Notes: generated by a model from the sequence alone, not told the origin. Shown: positions 1 to 8,040, numbered from the stretch's first letter. The stretch: DNA of 46,130 nt from Phycisphaerae bacterium (GCA_002688155.1 NZCH01000046.1:1-46130), one strand, 5' to 3'. Translations and numbers: made by a program.

Positions 1-192
1 CAGCGTCGTCGGATACGGCAGTGGTGCATCGCCGAAGTCGGACGCAAGCAGCAGGCGCGCCTCAAGAAGTTCGAGCCGGGGCGTGGTCTTAAACGCGGCA
101 GCGCAACGCCGCGCCCGGCGACACCGCAGTTTGCGCCGTGTGCGCCGATACCGGCGTGACAGCAGCGACTGTGATCCGCGGGAATGTTTCAT
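1..192 (-). CDS. N-terminus of a large exported planctomycete protein (partial)
   Basis: Only the first 64 codons are present; the gene continues past the left edge. I read it by hand from the ATG at 192-190, which has AAGAAG about 10 bases upstream. Residues 5-29 are very rich in arginine. Residues 40-49 read LELLEARLLL, a form of the LEPR-LLSAD-like segment found near the N-terminus of many planctomycete exported proteins. Residues 52-57 read DFGDAP, followed by PYPTTL, the usual opening of the repeat units in giant planctomycete surface proteins that also carry calcium-binding or cadherin-like repeats. The combination of the two motifs in the right order and frame makes a real gene very likely. 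The function of the full protein cannot be judged from this fragment. It is 63 bases downstream of the TIGR03032 gene on the same strand. Confidence 0.75.
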   Translation of the reverse strand, partial: MKHSRGSQSLLSRRYRRTRRKLRCRRARRCAAAFKTTPRLELLEARLLLASDFGDAPLPYPTTL

Positions 193-255
193 CGTTGTGT
201 TTCTTCTTACAGTCCCAAACGAATAGCTCTTCGTCAGTCCGGAGGTATTTCCGAT

Positions 256-1395
256 TCACGGTTGATTCGATCGCGGCGGGGCAGGATGGCCCTGATCTGG
301 GCGGGGTTGTTTGCCCGGTTGCCCAATGGCGGTCCAATGGTGTGTGTCCTTTCCCTCCGCGAACCACACGTTGTGTTGAATCTCGTCCGTCACAAATCCT
401 AACGCCGCTGGCCGGCTCACACCGCGCAGGGTGACGACCTCGTACAGTTCGTGCACCTTGTTTTCGATGCGAACCCAGTGCGCGATATCGCCGGATTTCA
501 GATTGATCACCTGCAGACCGCAGCGAGCAACGGCGCCTCGCTGCTTCAATTCTGCGTCCAGCGCCAATCCCTGAAAGGTTTGCTCATGCCGCGACAGACT
601 CACCCCCACGACAGCCCAGTCACCAAACATGGCCAGGCCGCGCGGATAGCCGCAGCAGAACGCCACACGCTCAAATCGCCCGTTGTCCGAGTCGATATAC
701 CCGAACCAGCCCGAACCGGCTTCCAGCAGCCATAACCGGTCCTGGTGCCAGCGCGGTGAATGCGGCATCGACAGTCCCTCGGCCAGCACTTCATTAGAAT
801 TCACATCGATTACGCACCCGCCATCGGCGCGGTGGTCCCGCCAGCCGTCGACAACGTCGCTTCGAGCACACAGCGTGACGTAGCGAGGCTGACCATCGCG
901 CATCGCCAGGCCGTTCAAGTGGCAGCGGTCCTCCGCCGCCAGACGCGAGATGAACTGCGGTCTCCAGAGACACTCAAAGTTGAACCGCGGACTGATCGTC
1001 GCCAGGCAACTGAACAGTGTGTTCACAAAGACCGGCCGGCCGGCGTCATCGAGCGCCAGATCATGCATGTCAATGTCCCCGGTGACATGAGCCGTGCGTG
1101 GAACATACGTCCGGTCGTGCGGACCGTCGGCGGGCATGGCTTCGAATCGCCACAACTGCGAACGGGAACTCATCCAAAGTGTTTCACCGTTCGCCGAAGC
1201 ACACAAGCCCATGCACCGCTCAAACGAGCGCTCAAAGACCGCCAATTCATGGCTTTCCTTGCGCCCCAACAGCAGCAGTTTGCCAAGCTGGTACGTCGTA
1301 CATGCCAGGCTGACCCGTTCGGAAGCGAGCCAATCAACCAGATGCCGTGAGCCGATGACTTTGAGCCACGGTTGAGTTGATCCGCTCTGCGACAT
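256..1395 (-). CDS. TIGR03032 family protein
   Basis: Conserved protein of unknown function that I recognise as the TIGR03032 family, which is expected to fold as a beta-propeller. Visible hallmarks are the N-terminal WLASERVSLACTTYQLGKLL segment, the HDLALDDAGRPVFVNTLFSCLA segment (split here: HDLALDD then FVNTLFSCLA), the LNGLAMRDG and MPHSPRWH motifs, and the GYPRGLA stretch. The open frame extends to 1815, but the family homology begins close to the ATG at 1395. ATGs at 1440 and 1467 are alternatives, and none has a good Shine-Dalgarno site. With the 1395 start the protein has 379 residues. The last 25 residues are proline- and glutamine-rich and lie outside the family. TIGR03032 genes in other bacteria are often near TPR or large repeat proteins, which agrees with the exported repeat protein just downstream. 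Confidence 0.85.
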   Translation of the reverse strand: MSQSGSTQPWLKVIGSRHLVDWLASERVSLACTTYQLGKLLLLGRKESHELAVFERSFERCMGLCASANGETLWMSSRSQLWRFEAMPADGPHDRTYVPRTAHVTGDIDMHDLALDDAGRPVFVNTLFSCLATISPRFNFECLWRPQFISRLAAEDRCHLNGLAMRDGQPRYVTLCARSDVVDGWRDHRADGGCVIDVNSNEVLAEGLSMPHSPRWHQDRLWLLEAGSGWFGYIDSDNGRFERVAFCCGYPRGLAMFGDWAVVGVSLSRHEQTFQGLALDAELKQRGAVARCGLQVINLKSGDIAHWVRIENKVHELYEVVTLRGVSRPAALGFVTDEIQHNVWFAEGKDTHHWTAIGQPGKQPRPDQGHPAPPRSNQP

Positions 1396-1915
1396 CACAG
1401 GACCGGCTGCGTTCGTGCTGCGATCGGATGGGCTGGGCATAACGTCGTCTCTACAGTCCGTTCGCATGAGGAATCGCTTGCATATGACGAACTTGGATTT
1501 GTTCGTTCGTACGACTGGCGCGTGTGTTGAAGGCACCTCGATGACATTGAGCCATCGACCGGTACCGCCGGTATGCGATCCACCACGACGCACTACCGTT
1601 CCCGACACCGTCATGATCAGCACGGAAATAAGCGGATGAACGGCAGCATCAGTGTACCCCAGCACGGTCATCGAAGGCGACAAGCGCGTGCGTTGTGACG
1701 GCGTTTGGCTGAGAATCGCCTCTGGCGGCTTCCGGGTTAAGCGGTGGCCGTGGGACCGCACCAGGTCGTGCCGTCCGCCACAGGCGATTGAAGCAAAATC
1801 AAGCTCGCTCGTCACTTGTCGGTGATGCTTGTGAACACCAAACCGGGCCAGTCGTACAGCGCACGTTGTTGCTGTTTGTCGTAACCACGTGCGTTCACAG
1901 GCCTTTGAGATTGAT
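1396..1915. other. Region without a confident gene
   Basis: The frame upstream of the TIGR03032 gene stays open on the minus strand to 1815, but the residues it encodes show no family resemblance. I searched this stretch for a tmRNA or tRNA 5' half that could pair with the 3'-end-like segment at 1921-1945 and found none. Nothing else is recognised. Confidence 0.4.
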
Positions 1916-1920
1916 CTGTC

Positions 1921-1945
1921 AGGGGTTCGAGTCCCTTACCTCCAC
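1921..1945 (+). other. tRNA/tmRNA 3'-end-like segment (T arm plus acceptor strand)
   Basis: AGGGG TTCGAGT CCCTT (1921-1937) forms a standard T arm: a 5-bp stem with one G-U pair and a 7-base loop holding the invariant TTC and A. It is followed by ACCTCCA and C (1938-1945), like the 3' acceptor strand of a tRNA or tmRNA. No matching 5' acceptor (GGAGGT), D arm or anticodon arm lies in the 500 bases upstream, and no CCA is encoded. It is either a 3'-end remnant, as left at an integration site, or chance. A terminator follows 8 bases later. Confidence 0.35.
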
Positions 1946-1952
1946 TTGATTC

Positions 1953-1985
1953 AAAGCCCTGCCTCGTTGGAGGCCAGGGCTTTTT
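1953..1985 (+). terminator. Strong intrinsic terminator, probably bidirectional
   Basis: AAAGCCCTG pairs with CAGGGCTTT, an inner CCTC pairs with GAGG, the loop is GTTG, and one C is bulged. Five Ts follow on the plus strand. On the minus strand the same stem ends in TTT and lies 45 bases past the stop of the topoisomerase B subunit, so it can end that operon as well as any plus-strand RNA carrying the tRNA-like segment. Confidence 0.8.
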
Positions 1986-2030
1986 AATTGAAGGCGTTGA
2001 GGAGACGCGTTCACGATCACTGTAATTGAA

Positions 2031-3932
2031 TCACAGATCCAGCGCCTCCGCCTCGTCGGCGCGTTCCATGATGAAGTGAAACCTTGGCTGCGGGTCTTTG
2101 CCCATGAGGTCGGAGATGACGCGTTCTGTTTCGAGCGCGTCGGTGATTGAGACTTGTTGCAGCGTGCGCGTTTTGGGGTTGAGCGTGGTGTCCCAGAGTG
2201 TTTTGGGCATCATTTCACCCAGGCCTTTGAAGCGTGTGATTTCGGGTTTTCCATGGTCCTTGTGTTTTTTGATGATGCGGTCACGGTCAACGTCGGTTTG
2301 CGCCCAGTGTGTTTCCTTGCCAATGTTGACGCGGTAGAGCGGCGGGCGCGCAAGGTAGACGTGGCCGGCATGGATGAGTTCCGTCAGGTGGCGGTACACG
2401 AACGTGAGCATCAGCGTGACGATGTGGTGGCCGTCGGAGTCTGCGTCGGCGAGCAGGACGAGTTTGCCATAGCGCAGTTTGGACAGGTCCATCCCTTTGC
2501 CCACGCCGGTACCCAGCGCGGTGACGAGGTCGGCCAGTTCCTTGTTTTCAAGCACTTTTTTCAGCGACGCCTGCTCGGTGTTGAGCACCTTGCCGCGCAG
2601 CGGCAGGATTGCCTGGAAAGTGCGGTTGCGTCCCTGTTTGGCGCTACCGCCTGCGGAATCGCCTTCGACGATGAACAGTTCGCACTCGGCGGGTTTGTTG
2701 CTCGTGCAGTCTGAGAGTTTGCCCGGCGGGTTGGCGCGGGTGGTGGCGCTCTTTCGCGTGACCTGGACGGTCGCGGCGCGTGACGCCTCACGCGCCTTGG
2801 CGGCGAGAATGATGCGCGCAACGATCGCCTCGGCGGCGGTACGGTTTTCATTGAGCCACAGTTCGAGGCCCTGACGCACAGCCGTGTCAATCTGCCCCGC
2901 GATTTCCGGGTTGTTGAGCCGGTCCTTGGTCTGGCCCTGAAACTGCGGGTCAGTGATGAACACGGACAGCACAGCGACGAGCCCTTCGCGGATGTCCTCG
3001 TGTTGCAGTTTGGGCCCGCGTGGCCAGAGCTTGTGTGTTTCGATGTAGTTGCGCACGGCTTTGCCGAGTCCGGCGCGAAATCCGTTTTCGTGTGCGCCGC
3101 CCGATCCGGTGGGGATGCCGTTAACGTAGCTGCGCAGATGCTCATCGGTGGCCTCGGTCCAGCGCATGACGACTTCCAGCCGGCCACCGTTGTCGCGTTC
3201 GAGTGTGAACGGCTGTTCGGTGACCGGCCTTGCGTTTCGGTCGGCGGTGATCTTCGCCAGGTAATCGGCCACGCCGTTGACATGCGCGAATGTCTCTTTG
3301 CGCTTGCTCACATGATCGTCGAACGTGATGCGCAGGCCCTTGTGCAGATAGCTGGTGACTTCGAGTCGTTCGCAAATGATGTCGGGATTGAACTCGGTCT
3401 TTGGGAAGATGGTCGGGTCGGGGTGAAAGTAAATGGTGGTACCGGTACCGCGCGCGGCGCCGACTTTTTTCAGCGCGGCGGCAGGTTTGCCGCGGCGAAA
3501 CTTCTGCTGATACTTGGCGCCGCCCTTTTTGATGGTGGCGACCAGTTCCTTCGACAGCGCATTGACGACGCTGGCGCCCACACCGTGCAGGCCGCCGGCC
3601 GTCTTGTAGTTCTGGCCTTCGAATTTCCCGCCCGAGTGCAGCGTCGTCAGGATGATTTCAAGCGCCGGCTTCTTCAGCTTCGGATGACGGTCGATCGGAA
3701 TGCCGCGCCCGTTGTCGCTGATCGTCACGCTCGCGCCGTCGGCGTGCAGTGTCACGTGCACCTCACTCGCGTAGCCGTTCATCGCTTCATCGACGCTGTT
3801 GTCCAGCACCTCCCAAACCAGATGATGCAACCCCGCACCGCCGACCCCACCGATGTACATGCCCGGCCGCTTGCGCACGGGCTCGAGACCTTCAAGAACG
3901 GTGATGTCTTTGGCGGTGTAAGTGGTGGCCAT
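2031..3932 (-). CDS. gyrB/parE: Type IIA DNA topoisomerase subunit B (gyrase/topo IV)
   Basis: ATPase and TOPRIM subunit of DNA gyrase or topoisomerase IV, 633 residues, the short form without the large insertion of E. coli GyrB. The GHKL ATPase has EVLDNSVDEA (41-50), SDNGRGIP (72-79) and the lid GGLHGVGASVVNALS (113-127); the QTK loop is 334-336. The TOPRIM metal residues are in EGDSAGG (423-429) and DADSDGHH (496-503), followed by RFKGLGEM (567-574). DADSDGHH differs from the commoner DADVDG(S/A)H. The tail resembles GyrB more than ParE. The ATG at 3932 overlaps the TAA of the preceding small ORF (TAATG), so it is translationally coupled and is the third gene of the operon. A terminator lies 45 bases downstream. 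Confidence 0.95.
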   Translation of the reverse strand: MATTYTAKDITVLEGLEPVRKRPGMYIGGVGGAGLHHLVWEVLDNSVDEAMNGYASEVHVTLHADGASVTISDNGRGIPIDRHPKLKKPALEIILTTLHSGGKFEGQNYKTAGGLHGVGASVVNALSKELVATIKKGGAKYQQKFRRGKPAAALKKVGAARGTGTTIYFHPDPTIFPKTEFNPDIICERLEVTSYLHKGLRITFDDHVSKRKETFAHVNGVADYLAKITADRNARPVTEQPFTLERDNGGRLEVVMRWTEATDEHLRSYVNGIPTGSGGAHENGFRAGLGKAVRNYIETHKLWPRGPKLQHEDIREGLVAVLSVFITDPQFQGQTKDRLNNPEIAGQIDTAVRQGLELWLNENRTAAEAIVARIILAAKAREASRAATVQVTRKSATTRANPPGKLSDCTSNKPAECELFIVEGDSAGGSAKQGRNRTFQAILPLRGKVLNTEQASLKKVLENKELADLVTALGTGVGKGMDLSKLRYGKLVLLADADSDGHHIVTLMLTFVYRHLTELIHAGHVYLARPPLYRVNIGKETHWAQTDVDRDRIIKKHKDHGKPEITRFKGLGEMMPKTLWDTTLNPKTRTLQQVSITDALETERVISDLMGKDPQPRFHFIMERADEAEALDL

Positions 3933-4318
3933 TAGTTCGGATTTCGGTCATGCCAGCGCGGCAGCTTGATTGCTTCGCTGTCACGCCATGCGGTAAGCAT
4001 GAGGTCAGCCGTCAACTGTACGCACGCCCGGGCGCGGTCGTTGGCGAATTCGATCAGCTCATGGTCGGGATTTTTAACACGGCCGGCGGCCAGATTGGGT
4101 TCGAATCTGTACACGCCGTCGATGCGGGCGTGGGTGCCGTGGACGCGTTTGACGACGGCGGCGGGCGCCATCTTTACGTGCGCAGTGGGCCACCACGCGT
4201 GCGCAAGCGGTGTGCCAGGCGCGCAAAACATCAACCCTAACACGCACACGAGGCCGGGAGACTTAAGTCCCACGGCCTGGAACATCCTGATCATTGGGTC
4301 GTTCCAATTCACCATCAC
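3932..4318 (-). CDS. Small secreted protein between the two topoisomerase subunits
   Basis: A 128-residue protein of unknown function. The N-terminus looks like a signal peptide: a hydrophobic core LVCVLGLMFCA followed by PLAHA and then WWPTAH. The tail contains ARACVQLTADLMLTAW, which resembles the C-terminus of planctomycete S1/P1-nuclease or zinc-phospholipase-C-like proteins, and a mature start at Trp followed by a nearby His also fits that family. Normal members are much longer, so this may be an internally deleted version; this is inference. Its ATG overlaps the topoisomerase A stop (ATGA) and its TAA overlaps the B subunit ATG (TAATG), so it is embedded in the operon. It has no obvious link with DNA topology, and its presence may serve translation coupling. 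Confidence 0.7.
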   Translation of the reverse strand: MMVNWNDPMIRMFQAVGLKSPGLVCVLGLMFCAPGTPLAHAWWPTAHVKMAPAAVVKRVHGTHARIDGVYRFEPNLAAGRVKNPDHELIEFANDRARACVQLTADLMLTAWRDSEAIKLPRWHDRNPN

Positions 4319-6822
4319 TGCTCCCCCAACATCGCGGACACGCTCGCTTCTTCGTGTACAACTTCGATGAGCGAGCCTTTTTTGATGACTTCGCGGCCTT
4401 TGCCGCCACGGCCGGTGACTTCGTAACGCGCGGTGTTGATCCGCTGCTCACCACCCATGCTGGTCTTGACGGTCAGCGTGTCACGGTCGTCCGTAGCGAC
4501 GGTGAAGCCGATGAGCCGATCGTCTCTGGCGAGTTTGATCAGCATGACGCCCTTACCGGGCCCGGAGAGGTAATTGACCTCCTCGACGGGGCAGACCATG
4601 ACGCGCCTTTGCGTGCTGGCGGCAAGGGCAGTCTCGTCGCCGTGAATCATTTTGATGGCGACGATCTCGGCAGTTTTCGCGGGTCGGGCGAAGCGCCGGC
4701 CGGTGCGTGTGCTCGGTTCGATGAACGCCTCAAGCCCGAACCGCAAACTGTACCCGTCGCTGGACACGGCGATCGCGTGCGTCGCGGGTGCGTACTCGGG
4801 TTTTTTGGGATCTTCCTTCACGTCGCCAATCGTGCGCGCGTCGAGTGCGTACGCGGCAACGATGCGCTCGCCGTCCTTGAGTCGAAACAGTTTCTGCACC
4901 GGCTGCCCGTGGCCGGTCGTCGCGGGTATGTCGGCGATGCGGCACGTGTACGCCACGCCCAGGCTGGAAAGGAACACGACCGTGGCGCGCGTCGAGCCGG
5001 CCTGTGCCGTCAGCACGGAATCGCCCTCGCGCAATCGCGTCGTCGACAGATCCCGTACTTCCTTTTGCCGTTTGACCCAGCCGTCGCGCGTCACGATCAC
5101 GACGTTGTCCTCGGCAATGATCAGCTCCTCCTCAGAGAACTCAGGTTCCTTTTCGACGGTGGCGACCACGGTGCGACGTTTGTCGTTCTTGCCGTACTTG
5201 TCGCGAATCTCCTTGATTTCATCGCGGACAATGCGCCATCGCGCTTCTTCGTTCTTGAGCAGGCGTTCGATCTCGCGGGCGCGTTTGCGTTTCTCGGCCA
5301 GTTCCTTGCGGATGGCGAGGATTTCCAGCTTCGCCAGGCGGTACAGTTTCAGTTCTAGGATCGCGTCGGTCTGCCCGGCATCGATTTTGAACCGCGCGAT
5401 TATTTTCTTCGCAGCGTCGGCCTTGCCATCAGAGCCGCGGATGATCTTGATCACCTGGTCGAGCGCATCAAAGATGACCTCGAAGCCCTTGAGCAGGTGA
5501 ATGCGTTGCTTGCGTTGCTCGAGTTCGTTTTCGAGCCGGCGGGTGACTACCTGGAGACGAAACAGCAGGAAGTGATTCAGTATTTCGCGCAGGTCGCATC
5601 GTTGCGGCCGGCCGGCTTCGGGATTCCGCGTCGGCACAAGGCAGGTTAAATTGACATTGAAGTTCGTCGCCAGCGACGTGTGGCGGTACAGGTACGCCAG
5701 TACTTTGTCCTCGTCGGCGTCCTTGCGAATGAGCAGTTCGACGCGCACGTCGTCGGTGGACACGTCGCGGACGTCCAGCAGCAGTGGCAGTTTTTGCGCG
5801 ATGACGATTTCACCGATCTGCGCGACGAGTACCGCTTTGTTCACACCGTAGGGCACGCTGGTGATGATCAGGGTCTTTCCGCCGCGCGTGGCGGGGCCTT
5901 TACGTGTGGTGGCGCGCATGCGAACGGCGCCCGAGCCGGACTTGTAAATGTCACGCAGTTCGGCCGGTGAGTTGAGCACCTGCCCGCCGGTAGGAAAGTC
6001 CGGGCCCTGAATGCCGCTTTTGCCCAGTAACTGATACGTCTGGAGTTCCGGATTCTCGACGAGTTTGAGAAGGGCATTGCAGACTTCGAACAGGCTGTGT
6101 GGCGGAATGTTCGTCGCCATGCCCACGGCAATGCCGGTCCCGCCGTTGACGATCAGGTTCGGCAGGCGTGCGGGCAACACGACGGGTTCGTTTTTAGTGC
6201 CGTCGTAGGTGGGTCGAAAGTCGATGGTGCGCTGTCCGATCTCGGCGAGCATCTCGTTGGCGGACGGCGCGAGGCGACATTCGGTGTAACGCATCGCAGC
6301 GGGCGCGTCTCCATCGAGCGAGCCGAAGTTGCCGCTGCCGTCAACGAGCGGGATGCGCAACGAAAACGGTTGGGCCATCCGGACCAGCGCGTCGTAAATC
6401 GCGGTGTCGCCGTGAGGGTGATAACTGCCCATCACGTCGCCGACGACCTTGGCGCATTTGCGGTGTTTGGCGTCGGAGCGCACACCCTGTTGCCACATGG
6501 AGAACAGGATTCGTCGGTGCACGGGTTTGAGCCCGTCACGCACGTCCGGAATGGCGCGGCTGGTGATGACGGACAGGGCGTAATTCAGGTACCGCGCCCG
6601 CGCCGCTTCATGCAGCGCAACGACGGTGCCGTCGCCGTTGCCCACAGGCGTATCGTCAAAGAGTGTTCCACCGCCGTCCCTGCTCCCGCCCGCGGAAACA
6701 CCGCCTCCAGCACTACCGGCTGAACCCTTCATTGGGCCGCGTCCGCCGGCGGAACCACCCCGCAGCGGCGTCTTGGTGCGCGAGCCTTTCGACCGCGATG
6801 TGCTGTGTTTACGTTTGGCCAA
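4315..6822 (-). CDS. gyrA/parC: Type IIA DNA topoisomerase subunit A (gyrase/topo IV)
   Basis: DNA cleavage-rejoining subunit, 835 residues. Residues 1-65 are a low-complexity Ser/Gly/Lys/Arg extension. The breakage-reunion domain begins near 70 (YLNYALSVITSRAIPDVRDGLKP is split over 78-100), with the HPHGDT motif at 135-140 and catalytic Tyr179 in RYTE. Thr140 and Asp144 occupy the quinolone-region positions equivalent to E. coli Ser83 and Asp87. A coiled coil spans about 500-545. The C-terminal beta-pinwheel starts at about 570. Its first blade has TRLREGD (595-601) where gyrases have the QRRGGKG box, but GRGGKG appears in the last blade (804-809). Whether this is gyrase or topo IV is therefore open. 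The start is TTG at 6822 with AGGGAGGG about 8 bases upstream. It is the first gene of a three-gene operon. Confidence 0.93.
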   Translation of the reverse strand: MAKRKHSTSRSKGSRTKTPLRGGSAGGRGPMKGSAGSAGGGVSAGGSRDGGGTLFDDTPVGNGDGTVVALHEAARARYLNYALSVITSRAIPDVRDGLKPVHRRILFSMWQQGVRSDAKHRKCAKVVGDVMGSYHPHGDTAIYDALVRMAQPFSLRIPLVDGSGNFGSLDGDAPAAMRYTECRLAPSANEMLAEIGQRTIDFRPTYDGTKNEPVVLPARLPNLIVNGGTGIAVGMATNIPPHSLFEVCNALLKLVENPELQTYQLLGKSGIQGPDFPTGGQVLNSPAELRDIYKSGSGAVRMRATTRKGPATRGGKTLIITSVPYGVNKAVLVAQIGEIVIAQKLPLLLDVRDVSTDDVRVELLIRKDADEDKVLAYLYRHTSLATNFNVNLTCLVPTRNPEAGRPQRCDLREILNHFLLFRLQVVTRRLENELEQRKQRIHLLKGFEVIFDALDQVIKIIRGSDGKADAAKKIIARFKIDAGQTDAILELKLYRLAKLEILAIRKELAEKRKRAREIERLLKNEEARWRIVRDEIKEIRDKYGKNDKRRTVVATVEKEPEFSEEELIIAEDNVVIVTRDGWVKRQKEVRDLSTTRLREGDSVLTAQAGSTRATVVFLSSLGVAYTCRIADIPATTGHGQPVQKLFRLKDGERIVAAYALDARTIGDVKEDPKKPEYAPATHAIAVSSDGYSLRFGLEAFIEPSTRTGRRFARPAKTAEIVAIKMIHGDETALAASTQRRVMVCPVEEVNYLSGPGKGVMLIKLARDDRLIGFTVATDDRDTLTVKTSMGGEQRINTARYEVTGRGGKGREVIKKGSLIEVVHEEASVSAMLGEQ

Positions 6823-6856
6823 AAAAGACGCCCTCCCTGGCGACTGCGGATGTTAC

Positions 6857-6885
6857 ACAATAGTACGGCAATATCGATCGTACAA
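6857..6885 (-). promoter_or_regulatory. Predicted promoter of the topoisomerase operon
   Basis: On the minus strand TTGTAC (6885-6880) and TATTGT (6862-6857) are separated by 17 bases, a good sigma-70-type arrangement. Transcription would begin about 30 bases before the TTG start, leaving room for the Shine-Dalgarno site seen there. Confidence 0.5.
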
Positions 6886-6938
6886 GACACACGGGCAATC
6901 GATGGTTGACTTTCACGGGCATCAGGTTGCCACGCGGG

Positions 6939-6944
6939 TATGCT
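6939..6944 (+). promoter_or_regulatory. -10 box for leaderless ruvC
   Basis: TATGCT lies 6 bases before the ruvC ATG. No Shine-Dalgarno sequence lies between them, so transcription should begin at or next to the start codon. Confidence 0.5.
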
Positions 6945-6950
6945 GTGTTC

Positions 6951-7445
6951 ATGCAACGGATTGTCGGGATCGATCCCGGGCTGCGGGTGACGGGGTGGGC
7001 AGTGGTGTCACTGGCGGATGGGACGATCGAACCGCAACTGGTCGAGGCGGGCGTGTTCAGGCTCGATGCCGGCCAGCCGATCGAGCACCGGCTTGAGCAG
7101 TTGTTTGATGATCTTGAAGCGCTGATCGATCAACACGAACCGGCCATCATGGTCGTCGAAAAGCTGTACGCGCATTACCGTCACCCGCGCACAGCCATTT
7201 TGATGGCGCACGCGCGCGGCGTCATACTCCTCGCGGCACAGCGCAAGGACGTTGCGGTCGAGCACATCCCGTCGACGGCGGTGAAAAAGGCGCTGACCGG
7301 CCACGGGCATGCATCGAAGGAGCAGATGCAACATGCGGTCGCGAGCCAGTGCGGCCTTCGCGAGCCGCCGAGCCCGCCCGACGTCGCTGATGCGATCGCA
7401 ATCGCACTGACACACGGTCGCCGCGTCGCGGTCGATCGGTTATGA
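6951..7445 (+). CDS. ruvC: Crossover junction endodeoxyribonuclease RuvC
   Basis: Holliday junction resolvase of recombinational repair, 164 residues, a normal length. The RNase-H-like active site is complete: Asp8 in GIDPG, Glu70 in VVEKLY, and Asp144 and Asp147 in PPDVADAIA. The ATG at 6951 is chosen because the family homology starts there and a TATGCT box sits 6 bases upstream; an in-frame upstream ATG at 6906 adds unrelated residues. It is divergent from the topoisomerase operon, with 128 bases between them. It is not followed by ruvA or ruvB, unlike in many bacteria. The 3' end overlaps the convergent DJ-1/PfpI gene by 6 bases. Confidence 0.95.
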   Translation: MQRIVGIDPGLRVTGWAVVSLADGTIEPQLVEAGVFRLDAGQPIEHRLEQLFDDLEALIDQHEPAIMVVEKLYAHYRHPRTAILMAHARGVILLAAQRKDVAVEHIPSTAVKKALTGHGHASKEQMQHAVASQCGLREPPSPPDVADAIAIALTHGRRVAVDRL

Positions 7446-7961
7446 CGCGCTGCCGTTGAGCACCTTCAGCATTGCCTTACAAAACTCGGGCAGGTCGTCC
7501 GGTCGGCGGCTGGATACGTGGTGGCGATCGACCACGACGGGCTGGTCCGACCATTGGGCGCCGGCGTTGACGAGGTCGTCTTTGATCCCGGGCGTGCTGG
7601 TGTAGTGATAACCGTTAACCACGCCGGCGGAGATGTCAATCCACGGGCCGTGGCAGATCGACGCGATGAGTTTGCCAGTAGACTCAAAGTCGCGCACGAG
7701 TTGTTTGACCTTGTCGAATCGGCGCAACTTGTCGGGCAACCAGCCCCCGGGGATGACCACGCCCTCAAAGTCCGCGGCCTCCATGTCGTCGATTGCCGCG
7801 TCGCTGGTGCACGGATACCCATTCTTGCCATGGTAGACCGTGTCCGCGACCAGCCCGGCCGTGGTGACGCCCATGCCCGCCTCGATCAAACGCAGGCGCG
7901 GGTACAGCAGTTCGAGATCCTCGTAGTCGGGGCCGATGAAGATGAGGATGTGTTTCAACAT
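7440..7961 (-). CDS. DJ-1/PfpI family protein
   Basis: A 173-residue protein of the DJ-1/PfpI superfamily (class I glutamine-amidotransferase-like fold). Members include stress-response deglycase/glyoxalase-type enzymes and the PfpI protease-like group. The nucleophile elbow is SICHGPW, with the expected Cys and its neighbouring His. GVVIPGGWLPDKLR and SRRPDDLPEF are also typical of the PfpI subgroup. The frame is open to 8105, but ATG 7961 has GGAGAG 7 bases upstream and begins exactly at the domain (MLKHILIFIGPDYEDLE). It is a single gene, convergent with ruvC. The exact substrate cannot be inferred. Confidence 0.9.
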   Translation of the reverse strand: MLKHILIFIGPDYEDLELLYPRLRLIEAGMGVTTAGLVADTVYHGKNGYPCTSDAAIDDMEAADFEGVVIPGGWLPDKLRRFDKVKQLVRDFESTGKLIASICHGPWIDISAGVVNGYHYTSTPGIKDDLVNAGAQWSDQPVVVDRHHVSSRRPDDLPEFCKAMLKVLNGSAS

Positions 7962-7997
7962 GATGCTCTCCATGGCCGGTGCGGCCGGTTTTGAAGC

Positions 7998-8040
7998 GAA
8001 GAACGCGAAAAATACATACTGAGCCTTCTTCGCGTTCTTC
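7998..8040. repeat. 12-bp perfect inverted repeat, 19-base loop
   Basis: GAAGAACGCGAA (7998-8009) and its exact complement TTCGCGTTCTTC (8029-8040) flank 19 bases. It lies just upstream of the DJ-1/PfpI start and could be a hairpin in the 5' untranslated RNA or a dispersed palindromic element. No T run follows on either strand, so it is not a standard terminator. Confidence 0.7.

Noticed and set aside
760..1350. 196-codon plus-strand ORF
   Set aside because: Antisense to the TIGR03032 gene, whose family motifs are clear.
1396..1985. Complete tmRNA or tRNA gene
   Set aside because: A T arm and acceptor strand are present, but no 5' acceptor, D arm, anticodon arm or tag-peptide frame could be found.
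3000..3935. Long plus-strand ORF (311 codons)
   Set aside because: Exact antisense of the topoisomerase B subunit; long only because of the high G+C content.
4294..5500. Two long plus-strand ORFs
   Set aside because: Antisense to the topoisomerase A subunit, with no domain signal.
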